Part shown: positions 12,621 to 26,349 of the stretch, one piece after another
Layout of the letters: each line of letters opens with the position of its first letter
Numbering within the stretch: the stretch's first letter is position 1
Assembly: GCA_026874595.1 (NCBI GenBank)
Contig: CM049307.1
Span: 30,357,079-30,421,078, forward strand
From: Sipunculus nudus
Taxonomy: Eukaryota; Annelida; Sipuncula; Golfingiida; Sipunculidae
Direction of reading: 5' to 3'
Length of the DNA: 64,000 bases
The notes under the pieces: model-generated
The model's database searches: none
Told to the model about the DNA's origin: nothing
What the model saw: the letters and a program-made list of their open reading frames with translations, nothing else
Program-made: the position numbers and the translations under genes

Positions 12621-14520
12621 GCGGAATCATGATGTATAGATATATAGATAATATATAGATATGTACGTGTGTGAGCTCCGGACACACAAAGCTGGATCAA
12701 CAACAAACCCTTGATCATCATGGTCATCTTCCCAAAGCGATAGACTAACATCACATCAGGCGTGACTGATTATCAGAGGCGTTTGTTAAATTTAATAAAA
12801 CTATCATATCATAGAGTTTTAGACATTTGAATAAGTAGTATCAGCTCTATAGCAGTAAGCGTACATATGTTACATATTTATACTCGTAGGTGTTGTTATG
12901 GTGTCCAGGAGCGATTTTCGCGCATAGGGTCTGTGTGAACTCAGGGATTCCCGGCAAAATGACGTCATTGCATCATCTTTTGGGGGAAGACTTGGTAGAT
13001 CCTACAAATCATTCCCCCTTTTCACCATTCTATTATATGGGACTGTATATTACGGTCAATTGTTTCTAGAGTCAGTCTGTGAGCTAATGAGATGGCGAAG
13101 CGTCCACTGTCCACTGTCTATCGTCAGTTTGGCCTACCAAATATCTGAACAGCCGCTACAGCTCTCATTGTGAAATGTTACAGACTTATTGACCATGTGA
13201 CGAATATAAAAACACAAAAAAAATGTTTTAAGTGGCGCACCATATATGTGTTGCCTTCATTCTTGTCACTGAAGCGATTTCTCACTTTTTCTAACGTTAG
13301 ATACGTAAAAATTATTCACACTTTAGCTCTCATATCATAGTTTAAAGTTCGTCAGTGCAATGTAAATTTAAGTAGTTAAATTTAGTCAATTTTTTTTAAA
13401 TAACGTCTTTACAAATCTTCAAATTTGGTCAATTGCAATTTTTTTTCAATTTGATGTGCTATCTAATCATTCCAAGATCATACACTGTAATGCTAAACAT
13501 GGCACACAGGGAACGTTCTCTCGTACCATATCTTCATGTACTGCACATGGGTAAGAAATTACATAGAACACGTTAAAAGATAGCACACTACAGCAGCTTT
13601 TATTTATTGTTTTGCAAATTTATAAAATTATGTATATTTTTGCAGCAAAAATGAATGCATGGGTGTGCATGTGTTGTTATCTAACCAAATTAGGGATAAA
13701 TGGTAATGCAATTTAGAATTGTGAATCAGCTTGTATATTCAGATACAGATGTTATATTGCAAATGTATAAAATTTATAAACTTGAAAAAAAACATGATGT
13801 AATAAAAAGAGTGTGGATTTTATGCAAACATTTGTTCATTATTTTCCTGCCTAAGCAGAATATGAAATAAAGTGATTGGCTTTGTTTGTCCGTCTCTCTG
13901 TTTTTATTAATAATTATGAATAAACATTTTCTCTTTTACGCACCGTTACTTTAAGTGTGTATATGCAGAGGTGTTGTAACTCTTCCCCCCCCCCTTGCCG
14001 TTGGTCCCTTGCACCTGTGGACTTGCCCATTAGTTTTATAGCAATTGTATAAGGGTTTATTAAATGAGAAATACAATATTCATGTCTTACCCGGTGCAAT
14101 ATATAATTATAAGATTTAGTTTATGCTCATTTGAGAAAGGATTTTTTTTTTAAATTTACAGCATTTTATTTCAGTTATTACATTAAATGTGTATTATAAT
14201 TCTACAGCTTATCTCCACCTCCTTCCTTATTTTATAATTGACAGGTGTTTATACATTCCCATGGTTATTTTATGCTCATATTACTGTCACATAGCTGAAA
14301 TCATGATATTTCTGCCAGTAATATTTGATCATGAGAGACTCCTGCATCTTTGATATAATCCATAAAAGTGCACAGTTAAGTTCGGCGAATATAATATTAA
14401 TATTGGATTATTACAAGTTTGCAGGGCCATTTCCTCTTAGCTTTTCAAATGCTAATGTATATTTAACAAAAAAAAAATAATAAACATCTTTTGCATTTGC
14501 TAAAATTTTCCAAAATTCAG
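12621..14520. other. No gene recognised
   Basis: AT-rich sequence. A piece near 13070-13135 (GTGAGCTAATGAGATGGCGAAGC, then CGTCCACTGTCC) resembles the start of the AGCTCA...CGTCCGTC repeat family found at 45590 and 53596. No coding signal seen. Confidence 0.4.
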
Positions 14521-14529
14521 CTGAGTGAC

Positions 14530-14965
14530 GCGACCCTGAGTCCCTTGTTCAGCGATGCTTTGAGACTGATTTGTAGCGCCCCCGCTGACCTCCGATGGAT
14601 CTTTTACCAGAGACCAGTTCTACATACAAGAATTGTTCTGGGAGTCTTTCATCTGGCATGCGCCAAACGTGATCGAACCAGGGATCGATGCAAGATGGCG
14701 TAGATTGATGGGAGGTTGGCACGTGTTAGGACCTCAGTAACTGGAACTTTGTCCAGCCATTTAATGATCATCAGTCGGCGGAGGCAGGGCAGTTGAAAGT
14801 GGTTCGGTTGTATGGTGTCTTGCATAGACAGTACTTGTCTCGCAGCCATACATCAGGTTAGTGATGACTACCGACTTGTAGACCTTGATCTTGGCTTTAA
14901 GATGGAAGCCTCTACGCTCCCAGACGTTTGATGCCATGCCTGGTATATTTATTCTCCGCTTGAAT
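14530..14965 (-). pseudogene. LINE reverse transcriptase C-terminal fragment
   Basis: Minus strand encodes, with frameshifts, the tail of an animal endonuclease/reverse-transcriptase polyprotein. Visible pieces are a KIKVYKSVVITNLMYGCET segment, the typical stretch after the catalytic domain, and then KWLDKVPVTEVLTRANLPSI, which matches the conserved tail of these LINE proteins. The catalytic domain is missing, so this is a dead 5'-truncated copy. Confidence 0.75.
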
Positions 14966-17035
14966 ACAGAAGCATGCAGGGGTCGCTATTTTTACTTATA
15001 ATAGGTCTTCAAGTGCATAATAAAAGCTTCATCCATTTAGTATGCTTGCGCATAGAGCATAACAGTACGTAATTTGACACGCCTGCATGTAATTTTTGTT
15101 AGACCATCCCGTATCATTATAGTGTGTGAGTAATTGTATGTCGTCCCCTGTCATAAGATTTTTTATTTGTTTAATATAAGATAACATCTGTATGATTAGA
15201 GTGTGTCCCCTAGTCAGCACCAGACCTGTCAAGACGATTCGGTTTGTAGCCATGTACATGATACTTAGTTTAATGTACCAATGTAGAATGTGTCAAGCAT
15301 TGTATTGCGTGCACGTATATCGCGACACTGATGTATATCACAAACGGCTGAGAAGGCTCGAGTAAATTATTATATACAGAAAAAGTACAAGAAGCTCTCT
15401 AAACCATATAGATTCGGGATCAGCTTACGTTTTGTTGAAAGGGGACGAGCCATATTTTGACTTTTGATATAATACGGAGTATAAAGTATACCTTTAGTTC
15501 GTGGGAAATTTAGGACGCCTGTCTAACAGGTGCGCGCTGTCATCTTCACCAATGGGCAATGTGTGGTGAGTAAAATATGAAACTACGTAGTTTAAGAAGT
15601 TAATATTGATTAAATAATAAAGAAAGAAATAATAGATATAGTGTTGGAGGTAAATATTGATCAATCCAATTAAAACATTTTGACAGTATAATTAAAAACA
15701 AGAGGCTTTTGGGTCGGGGCGCTCAGCTGAAATTAATAATGAAAATATTTCAATAAAATATATAAACATTTTGAAATTCGGCAACAGCAATTTTTTTTGT
15801 ATTTTTCAGAAAAATTGAAATATTTCAGAAATATACATAATACACACCTCTAAAGTTCTATGAGTACTTTTATGGGCATGAAAGATGTAGGAGCCTTTCC
15901 TGATTACATTTTTGTAAATAAGGATCGGTAGCTCAACTTAATGACTGTAATATGTGTGTAAATTATAAACAAGGCGTACAGGTTTAATGCGAACCTGTGC
16001 AATGAGATACACATCAGGTATAATGCATTCATGATAACTTGCTTGACCATTATTTGAAAAGTACTTGATTACTTTTCAAGTACATGTATAACATGTATAT
16101 GTACAATATAGGTGCTCAACATTTTCATACGAGTACAAGTACCGATTCCACAAACGTCACTCCTGATATACTGGCATGGATGTACAGAACACAAAAATGA
16201 TTGCAGGTGGCACTACCAGTCTTGTGTATGAGACATTAACTATGTATGGACTTGTAAAATTTCAGCCAGACAATTGAGCTATTTGCACAGATGCACTTAC
16301 CCCAAAAAAAATCACTTGTAGTGGGCCACAGATCTTGAATAAAACAAATCTAGCCGAGATGTATAGATATGCACATTTCCAGGCTGATATTTCAAATTCC
16401 TCCTGAGATATAAGCAGGGACATACACTATGCAAAAAATCATTGCAGGTGGCAACACCAGTCTTGTGTACGAGAAAGCCAGCAAAGATGCATGGGCAAGC
16501 CAACATTTCAGGCCATTAAATGAAACTTCTCTTGAGTCAGGTGCACAGGGCTGACCAAGCTCTTGCTGTGGAGGTAATTTGCTCCCCAAGTGAACTGGAA
16601 CTAACGCAAGGTGCAGCTACTGCACTTGGTGAACTCTTGACCTGTTCCTGGCTGTACTGACTGAACCCTTGACCTGTTGCCTAATCTGGTACAGTTGGCA
16701 GTATGCCAAAGCTATAAATAGATAAAGACTGATACTTGGCCTGTTGCCAAAACGTAAATAGTTTGCAGTCTGCCAACCAGTTTATAGATACAGACACAAT
16801 CTTGACCAGTTGGTAAATATTTTTAAGCATACTGAAAGACTTTGAATACAATGCATTTTTCAAGCTGTATATTCATAAGTGTTTTTGTCATAATGTTAAG
16901 AACAATAACAGATGCCTTTTGAAAGCAAAATCAGAATAAAGATATATTTTATTTATGGATTTATCTTACACATAAGCTAGATATGGTAATCAAATATTTA
17001 TGTTGCCTGTACAGCTCTGCTTACATGCAAACAGA
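14966..17035. other. No gene recognised; two related repeat pieces
   Basis: Near 16195-16265 and 16436-16515 the sequence TTGCAGGTGGCAMYACCAGTCTTGTGTAYGAGA is repeated about 240 nt apart with further similarity downstream. Otherwise AT-rich with no exon-like stretch. Confidence 0.4.
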
Positions 17036-17970
17036 GATGTTTTCCAAAGTATCTCACAGTCCTTTCATTGTTAAAGGTCCAATAGCTCAGCCGAAAATAA
17101 TTTAAGTAAGCTTGAACAAAAGCGATCTAAGAATCATTTTTTTTGCAATATTACAGAATTTGAAAAAAAAAATTAGCAGAAGAAGACTAGTGCAGCCCTC
17201 AGTTTGACATGGGCTTACTTGGCCACAAGTCCAACTTCAGCTGAGATCATTTTTGTGAAAGAATAAACAAAGTGGCTGAATGATTTCGGAGAAGATCTTT
17301 TAAGGTTTTCTAGCTTTACCCGTAAAATATAGGTTGATACATATGGCGCCACATAAAGCTCAATTCCACAACATTTGACATGTGACAGATTTTTTCATAA
17401 AATTTGTTGATGCTGGCTCCTGCTGTTACAGAGAAATTAGGGGTTAATGTACTGGCGACCAATGACCCCCGAACAAAAAAATGAAGCAGGTGGCGCCACT
17501 AATACCTCAATTTCAAATATGACTCATATTACCAACATTTGCATAAAATTTGGTGATGATAGCTCCCGGCGTTTCTGCGGTTGTACTTTAAGTATGCTTA
17601 TTTGGCTAAAAGACTAAGTTCAATTTCCTATAACTCGGCCAAAAATTACCAAACTGGAACCACTCAAACAAACTTGTGAGAGACTGTTTCAGGAATTTTT
17701 TCTGTGAAATATTAAACAATTTGGCTTGTCATTTTTGGAGAAGAAGATTTTCTATTTTTTTAGCTTTCCCTGTAAGATGTAAGTCAATGCAGATAGCCAA
17801 AAACAACCCACATCCGATAGAGCATTTTAGATGTCTGCTATTTAGTATAAAATTTTGTGATTCTAGCACCTGCCGTTTTCGAGATAGTATGGGTCAGCGT
17901 ACAGACGACGAACGACGCACACCATCGCATAAGCTCACAAATTCGCTAAACAAGAAGCAAGTTGTGACGA
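17036..17970. repeat. Dispersed repeat with internal subrepeats
   Basis: Three related segments share ATAAAATTTGKTGATKNTRGCTCC, then TGCTGTTWCNGAGA or an equivalent, then GGCGCCAC (near 17360-17440, 17465-17590, 17840-17890). The end carries CATCGCATAAGCTCAC. It begins with AAAGGTCCAATAGCTCAGC. The organisation is that of an interspersed non-coding element built from tandem subunits. No ORF with domain signature. Confidence 0.55.
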
Positions 17971-18539
17971 GTTGATCAAAGTATGATAACACACCTTTAA
18001 TATATTAACTTGAAATAACTTAATTTGAAAAAAAAAATCAAATGTTCTATTTTCAACTAAGAATAAACCAAATTTGATAAGCATTTTAAAGCAAGCCAAA
18101 CTTGTAAGCATAGCACTGTGCAACAAATACGTGCAAAATTGTGGCACGAATTAATTAATTATCTATTTAGGAAATTTGGGAAAGCGCCTAAGCATGTATT
18201 GTTAACTATATAATTATGCCATTTTATTTAATCCAGAACCGTATTCAGGGATTTACCCAAAATGATTAACTGCAGCAGCGACTGTAGTTAGTCGTTACAG
18301 TTTTGTACTGCATTTGTGTAATATTCCATTTTCAAAACCTTGTGTAAATAGAAATAAAACTAACTGAAAATGAACTGTATAAGCGTTTGGTTTACTGAGA
18401 AGGTATCTCTGATACAGGTGAGTGTGGCATCATTCAATATATTTTTTTTTATTATACAACATGAACATATACAAACAATGGAATCAAACAAATACACAGA
18501 ACAAATAAAAAACATTACATAATGATATCATTAAAATTC

Positions 18540-18905
18540 GTAGGGACGTGTCGTGTGTCGTGGATGATGTTTTGAACATTCGGAGCGAGGTCTTTAGCCC
18601 TCAGAATTCATGGCGCTATTTTTGAAATGTTCAAAAATAAAGCTTGATCGTCACAAGTCGTAGCTAAGTCGTAACAGTTTCTTGGTAAGTCGTATAAGAG
18701 TCTTCATAATACGTGCTCATGCGTGACGTAAAACAATGTCACAAATGCTCACGAAGGACCACGACATTTACACGACTTCAACAAGACTACAATACGACTA
18801 CAGCAAGAACCTCTCAAGAGAGAGTCACGTTCATAACGTCCCCTTCCTATTTCCACGAATTTGGCGCCGAATCACCACGAACTGACATTATAATGTAACG
18901 GAAAA
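18540..18905. repeat. CGTAGTCGT-rich segment, possible MITE
   Basis: Many short TCGT/ACGA words (GTCGTGTGTCGTGGATGATG, AAGTCGTAGCTAAGTCGTAA, and complementary CACGACATTTACACGACTTC) can pair with each other. The composition is like the subterminal part of the Harbinger-like element at 61140-61460. This suggests a diverged non-autonomous DNA transposon; ends were not identified. Confidence 0.3.
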
Positions 18906-19235
18906 TTTAGTTTTCTTAATGATTTTTAACTTATTACAAACAAAGGAGGATAAAGGGTAGAAGTTAAAACACAATGTAGATTTGTAAATTTGTTTTAAAG
19001 AAGAGTTGTATTGTGGTTATTGGTTCTAAATAAATTTAAACTAAAATAATTTGAAGAAACTGAATCAAATTACGTTTTCTTTGTTATTTGTAACTTCTTT
19101 GTAAACAAATGAGGAAGTTTTTGCAGTAAGTAAACCATGTAGATTTGTAAATTTGGTTTAAGGAAAATTTTGTATTGTGGATATTAATTGAAAAATAAAT
19201 TTGAACTGAAATATTTTTAGAAGCTGAATATATTA
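18906..19235. repeat. Tandem duplication, ~163-nt offset
   Basis: Two adjacent diverged copies share AATGTAGATTTGTAAATTTG (first near 18973, second CATGTAGATTTGTAAATTTG near 19136), TTTTGTATTGTGG and AAATAAATTTRAACT. No coding function seen. Confidence 0.65.
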
Positions 19236-20337
19236 TACAGTTTCGTCATACTTAAACATACTGTCAATATAATAAATTATGAATTTCCATATTATTGAAG
19301 AATAATACTGAGCCTTACACAAACCGATATTACAAGAATGATCTTATATCAAATTGAGAGCTGAATCAATTAGATATTTTAACCAATATTTTGGGAATAC
19401 AGATATTTTACATCCGATAAAGGCGGTCGTCTGTCTGGACTTAAAAAAGTGGATGTCGTATTTGGCATCATTAGAAATAAGTCGTAATTGTCTAATTACT
19501 CAAATCAAATGAGACATATATCATCAGTGTTTTAAGCTGGATCACTTTTGACAAATTAAAATAACTGGAGAAGTTAGGTAAAGTGTTGTTATATTGTCCT
19601 TTTACTAATATCTTCTTTGTTTTTATATAACAATAGCTATATATGTGATTTAGCTATCTAACAATCCAGTATATTGTTAATCTGTTGGTCTAGGACACAC
19701 TTGTATCTTTTTCATATTCTGATAATTTTTCGAACATACCAGTCGTCATCTTCATTTTCATTTTTTAATGGACTTGAGATATATATACTCGGCCCTTAAT
19801 GTTAAGTCGAGTCAAAGTCCCAGTCATTGACTCTCGAGTCTCATTCTGGGAAAAGTTATCAAAAGTCCGAGTTTGGATTTCTCACTGCATTTCAAGATTC
19901 AGGACAGCCACTGCCAGTATCAGCATTTTGTTTACAGGGCAGCTGTAACTATGAGTTTTGGTTGCAGACCAGGATGCAAGATAAAAAAAAACAACCTATA
20001 CGGCGATGGCGTAGTGAATTATTTCTTTCATGAACGCGTGTTTGTGAAGATACTGAAACTCTGAAAGTTCTGCTTAACTCCGTATACAAAAACACAAAGA
20101 AATGTTTATCAAACATAAATTTTAAAATAAATTATGGAAAACATATCAATATAATATAATCAATACGACGACCTGTGAGAACATATTTTAAATACATCTC
20201 CTAAATACAATTACATGCATATATAACAAATAAATGTGAAATATATTCCATCAGAGCACTGATTGTTGTTTATATCTTTTTTTTTATTTATATTATTTAG
20301 TATACTTACATTTTTCTCTATTTCATGTTATATACAG

Positions 20338-23300
20338 TTCTTGTGTTGGTAGTTGGAGGATAAATCAGTCAAAAAATATTGGAGCACAGAAAAAACATGA
20401 GCAGGGGGATCTGGCGAACAGCACAGTCACTGTGGCAACTCATGATCCCGCTTCAAAGAAAAGAAATAATTATGCTTCGCCAACCACTGTGCGACAAGAA
20501 GAACAATTACAAGTCCTGGTAAATTCAATGGTGATACACAATGATTACCTCAGAATTTTTGTTTAACTCATTATCAATTTATCTATGATCAGTACTGAGT
20601 CTAAAATAATATCAATTCTAACACGGTTCTGTAACCACAGTTAAAGAAAATTCGGCGAATTATTTGTTTGGAATCTCTTAACATTTCGAAGAAATATCTC
20701 AGTGCATCTTTCTGTTTAAATGATGCAGAGTGATACAGAGCGAATAGACATTCATATACTATATTAGACATTAATATTTAGACCCAAGAAAATGGAATGA
20801 AAAATGGTCGGGCGGAATCATCACACGCACTGCCAGTCGAAACACAGCGGCTTGTGGAATTCATGTTCAACAAAGATATAATCTTAGATACATACAGAGG
20901 CATGGCTATAGGTGAGCTTTATTTTAATATTCGTTTATTCGCCCCGGTGACACTGAAAAGGCCTTAAACATTAAATATATATAAGTATAATTTTGCGAGA
21001 GGCATGTGTGAGTTTCAATGGCAATTGTTATGAATTCAACGTAGCAATGGTAATTGAGCCTACTTCTGAAATTTAGTCAACAAGTTATGTTTAAGGCCAG
21101 TGAATCGCCCTTAATAAATATCATAATTTATATGTTACATATTATTACAATATTAATATATCTTCGAAGTACATCTTTAAACGAGAAATGTAGTCTGGAC
21201 CTACATGGGTACCTCCGACAATATCCTAATTATACTTCCCTGCCAATTAAATCTGTTTCACTGTCCGCCAATTACTTCATGGTTGGATCACAAGTAGATC
21301 AGCCCTCGAACAAAGGCGGCGCCTTTTGCCAGCAAACTGTCCTGGTCCTCACCCTGGATAAAGGAAATGCAATGGAAAAAATGCTTTAAAATGAATACAC
21401 ATAATGGTGATCCAGACTGCCAAATAAATCCATCGCTGTTACCCTAACCGTCCAGATATTTCGATTAAAATCCTTTCATATGCCTTTGAATTTAGTTGCT
21501 TACAAGCAAGCCAACTGACATAGTAACTGACCAGGGAAAACACAATACTCCACCACCTGCATGGCGAAGGTATAATACAAATCTAGACTTTAATATAAGA
21601 CGTTCTGTGGCATCACATAGGTAATACGATTTTCATATTTTTATGCAATTCGTAATCTTTGTGCGATGAACGTCTTCCAACCTTTGTCTGATTTGTATGA
21701 TTTATTTATTTAATTTTTCATGATATTTGAATTCAAAACAAATTGTATAATATTTTTTTTTGCTCTGGTGAATTTGTAAAGTACATATAAGGCTATTTGC
21801 ATTTCATTTAATAATGCCATGTAAAATATATTATTAATTAATGAGATTATTTAGATACATTCTTCATTTATATTAATGGTGAAGACACAGAAAAGCTGAG
21901 ACTCTCGGAAATAACCCAAACCAGACTCAAGAAAGCTCTGCGGGTCCTTTTGAAAATACAGAAAATTATGAAAAGTGGAAAGCCGAAAGAAACATCCGTT
22001 GTAAGACTATCCCACAGATTCTACTCCGTGTTACCATACGCAAAAAAACATCCGATCCTCGACGAGAAGGATCTGAGAGAGAAACTGGAAATGATCTCTG
22101 TAAGTAAATCATTACAAGTTTATTTATGAACCAATAACAACATATATGGAGCTACATTAAAAAATAACAAACATATGTCTATGAATATATACATTCCTAA
22201 ATTAACACACGCGTATCACACGTATAACAGTGAAACGAACAGAGTCAGCAGACATACGGAGCAATGCGTAAGCTACTTTTCCAAAATTTACGTAATCAGA
22301 ATCAAACTCAAAGGCGAAGACCATGTTGTTTTCTCCTTTTTTGTTTATCCAAGACTTCAGACAATACACGACATCGGTACTCCGCTCTAACACCCCTTAT
22401 AATCTGGTGTTTTGCTATATTTCTTCTTGGATTATTTAGAACCAAAACCAGCTGACATAAATTCGGATTGGCGTTTTGTCCTGTGAAGAATATTTAGTTT
22501 ACGACTGTTGTGTTGTGAGTCTTGTTCATTACGACATCTTTGAAAATGCCGTCATGTAGCTGTCCCATTGTTGGATGACGCGCATGTTGACTTCATGTAC
22601 CACGCAAATCCCTTTTTAATAAGATAAAAATTCTATTACAGGGCCTTCATTGTTACATTTACTTATTCATTGTCATGTATGGTTTCAGTATAACAAAAAG
22701 AACAATATTTCGTAATGTCTGGAATTTCCAGGCGGTAAGGTATTAATCTTATTCTAGTTGTTTATAACTATCGTATGGTGGTGCGGACTATAGATTTACA
22801 AGGTTCCTTCTTTAACATTTAGATGTTGGCTGATATGAAGACGGCACTTCGCCTGATCGAAACTTCTGCAAAAGCCCACCATCAGGTATGTACAAACAGT
22901 GTATAAGCTCTTTATGCATATTTGAAGTTGATGTATTCGTATTCGTGCAAAACTGCTAATAATCTTATGCGAATGGTTAGAATATTGCTTGTGAGAGAAT
23001 GTTGCACAAATTTGTATTAAAACATAGGTGTTTCTATACATGTACACGCATTAGTTATGCCATTTTCTTTAATTCCGAAAGCCTAAACGACATATTCATT
23101 AACATATATTAATATGAACTGTAGTATTCCAGTACAGTGAGGCATATATTGTGAGGATCTGCATGTCTGAACCGTAATTTGTTGATGATTTTTTTTTATT
23201 TTGTCAAGTATTATTAATAACATAACTCCGTCATTCAGATCTGTAGTTTGACTGAAGTGAATGAAACTGATTTTCTCTTCCGCTATAGTCTGGTCGCTTG

Positions 23301-24863
23301 AACTACAGTCAAATAAATTTCCTGTACAATCAGCTGAAATGCGACCTGGACCTTATCGAGTACGAATCAAGAGAAGCACATGTAAGGATTTTATTTATAT
23401 ATTTTCCAAGTAAGTTAAAACGCAGCGTGTATATTTATCATCGAAGCAGCGCTTACGTAAGCGAAAAGTATGTAATATAAAGTGAAAGACTATAATCACG
23501 AACGACATGATCTTTCACGCAGACGGATGAAACACAAACTTTGAAGATCAATCATAGGTATTAAGGAGGACCACGGGACGAATTAAATCGTGCTTCATAA
23601 TCCAAAACCCGAGGGATGGACCTCATAGAAGTTCACATCAAAGGATACATTTTATTTTGACATATATATCATTATAAAGCGATACATGACGGACTCGCAA
23701 CTGTACTGATGATATCTACGGTACCAATACACAAAGTAATGAATAATTTGAATGATATATATGGATTACTTTTAAGTTATTCTGTTGCCTGATTATATGG
23801 AAGCAGGAATTCACGTCACTTTTTCTGCTGGAAAATCATTTGACAGTTCCGTTAATCACTGTTAGATCATGGTTGTTACTATGCTTTGCCAGGTTATCAA
23901 GGATTATTTCGGAGCTTGTGCAGAAAATGATGGTCTGTGTATTAGAAATATTTGGCGAATAAACCAACAGAACCAGGTACGGTCCTTTTTTTACAATAGT
24001 GTTCTAAGTTTCTTATTCAGTTCACACTCTGCACAAAATTAAGGGTAACATTTTTCTTTGACTTAAGATAAATAATAATAAACATATTAAAATGTATCAC
24101 GTTGTATGGGAAAATATACCCGATCAATAGATTGAGTCAGGTGTTATACGTGATGACAGCAGGGACTCTAATTTTAATTCCTGCACGTTTCTTCTTGTAA
24201 CAGGGAAAGATAAATCATCTCAAGTCTTTCTAATTTTGTTCATTAGATGTTATGCCAAGTGACGTACGCAGATAAAGAAAATAGTCAAAAGTTTTATTTA
24301 AAAAGCATAATTGTTTGAATTTGGGGAACGGTGTTTTTGCACAAAAAAAATATAGTGAATAGTTATAACCAGTGAAAGAACTTTGGAAAACTAATTTTTA
24401 TCTAATTAAACTTGCTTTATTTACTCTGCATTTACTTTTATAGCTGAAATACTTTTCATACAAGTAATCTGAAGTACAATTATAGCCAACGGAGAAGAAC
24501 CGTACCTCACTGTGCAACCGGACGTTACTATGGCATGGAACCACCATGGTTGCCTTGACAACCATTCTGCAGTCACGTCTGAGGATTGTGCCCCACAGCG
24601 GGGGCCGGGTCGGACACGGCATCTACTTCGCGGATCAGCGAAGCTTGTCGACCCAATACGGTATGAGCCAAATACATTCTCCGCCAGGGGTCATTTCTAC
24701 ACAAAGAAACCTCTTCCAGTCAGACGCGACGGCGACTACACAGTTTTCTGTTTGCAGCAGTCACTAAAAAAACATGCAACTTAGGAGTCCATTCATATGG
24801 GCTACCAGTTTGACAGTTTGTGATGGCCGGAACTACTTGTCTCAACTGTCAATTTTTAAAATG

Positions 24864-24929
<66 letters not shown>

Positions 24930-26349
24930 CAAGAACACATTTCATTTCACTTGCGCATGCTTACAAAATAATACTTATTCATTGAAGTCAGTACCACACA
25001 AACACACATGCATGTTTATGTCTTGAGACATTTTTTATCCAACATATTTGAAAACACTACATTACTTTCATTACTACCTTTATACCTACGTCATCGGTGC
25101 ATTTAGAAGCCGCGGTGAATTGTTGGGGTCAGATTGTGACCCCATAAACTCAAAACAGCAGAGTCGCATTTTAAGTAAAATTCTGGGCAGTGTGAGTCGT
25201 ACTATGCTGAGTCCGATTCTGCGCAGCATGGAGCTTATTATTCACGAAAATACACATTAATATAAGCTTTAGGCACTAGCAACAGAGAGGTTACCAAAGA
25301 GATATTCTGATCAAAATAACATATATTTATTGCCAAATGTTTTTAATTTGAAAATAAATGAACGATCTAATATTTTTCTCTGTGGAATCTTATAGTCCCC
25401 TTGGTGGTGAACAATGGCAAGGAGAGAGGCTTAATATTATTGTGCGAGGTGACCTTGGGGAAAGTGTACTCTCTTACCCAGGATGACCCTGATCTACTGG
25501 CGCCACCTGCTGGCTACAGCTCGGTGATGGCAGTGGGACGGACACAGCCAGGTGTATTTTTGTTCAAGTATGAAACAATAAATGAGTTCAATCAAGAACA
25601 AAGTAGAAAAGGCATATTATAAGATAAAACGTACAAACCGAACATTATTTTGTCATTATTAAGTGTCATTTTAGCGTTATTGTTAGCGTATATATCACTA
25701 TTTGCGTAATTTTTTTTTTCGTAATTATTATCCGTTGTGGTTTTGATGCATAATGGCTAATTGATTTTATCAATAAATCAAAATGACGGAACTCTCCATA
25801 TCTCTTCAGCAAGGCTCCGGTCAACTCCACAACGACTATCTAGTGAATGAAACAATATTGCCTGTCGTTAAATTCCTCACCTTTTTAGAGCTAAATAAAA
25901 TAAAGCAAAGCAGGGGGGGGGCATAGTTTCTTTTTCCATTTCCTAAAACATTGAGTGACTTGCGATGAAATATGCACATTACCCATATTTTTCACATTTC
26001 CCCTGTTAATTCTCAATATAATTCTGAGTGTTATAACAATAACTGGAATGATGTTTGTTGGAACGGCTTTGAAGACATTCATGGATTTTCAGCATTAGAG
26101 TAATTGATTTTTGTGCCGTCATAGGAATGTTGTCTTTTTCCTTGTTTTAAAGATCCTGAGAAAGACGAAGAGATACACCTAGATGACCACACAATAACCA
26201 TTCCTCTCGGAAGACCTGTAGTAAAGGATGACGTAAACACCATGTTCGACAAAAGTGAATATGTAATATACAAAGAATCTCAGTGTCGTTTACGTTACTT
26301 GCTTCTTATTGAAAAGAATGTAGGAACACGTAAACTAGTGGAAAAATAA
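20338..26349 (+). CDS. PARP3: PARP3-type mono-ADP-ribosyltransferase (5' end not found)
   Basis: PARP3 transfers ADP-ribose from NAD+ to proteins and DNA ends in nuclear DNA-break repair. Exons: 20338-20518 (tentative, Lys-rich linker), 20782-20911, 21891-22099, 22823-22885, 23289-23381, 23893-23976, 24486-24660, 25396-25551, 26153-26349. All junctions are GT-AG and in phase; the last eight exons give 368 aa. The alpha-helical regulatory domain starts with LPVETQRLVEFMFNKD and includes HRFYSVLPYAKKHP and NQLKCDLDLIEY. The catalytic domain has RTLLWHGTTM (His), PHSGGRVGHGIYFAD (Tyr) and YVIYKESQCRLRYLL (Glu), so the H-Y-E triad is present. The short PHSGGRVG loop is PARP3-like and lacks the PARP1/2 insertion. 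The protein ends shortly after RLRYLL, like PARP3. The N-terminal WGR DNA-binding domain was not found upstream. The stop overlaps an AATAAA at 26345-26350. Confidence 0.92.
24864..24928. repeat. (AT)n microsatellite in PARP3 intron
   Basis: About 60 nt of TA dinucleotides between the WHGT/GIYFA exon and the next catalytic exon. Confidence 0.95.

Noticed and set aside
21054-21389. 111-codon plus-strand ORF inside a PARP3 intron
   Set aside because: PARP3 exons on both sides join in phase without it, and no domain is recognisable; possibly a transposon scrap.
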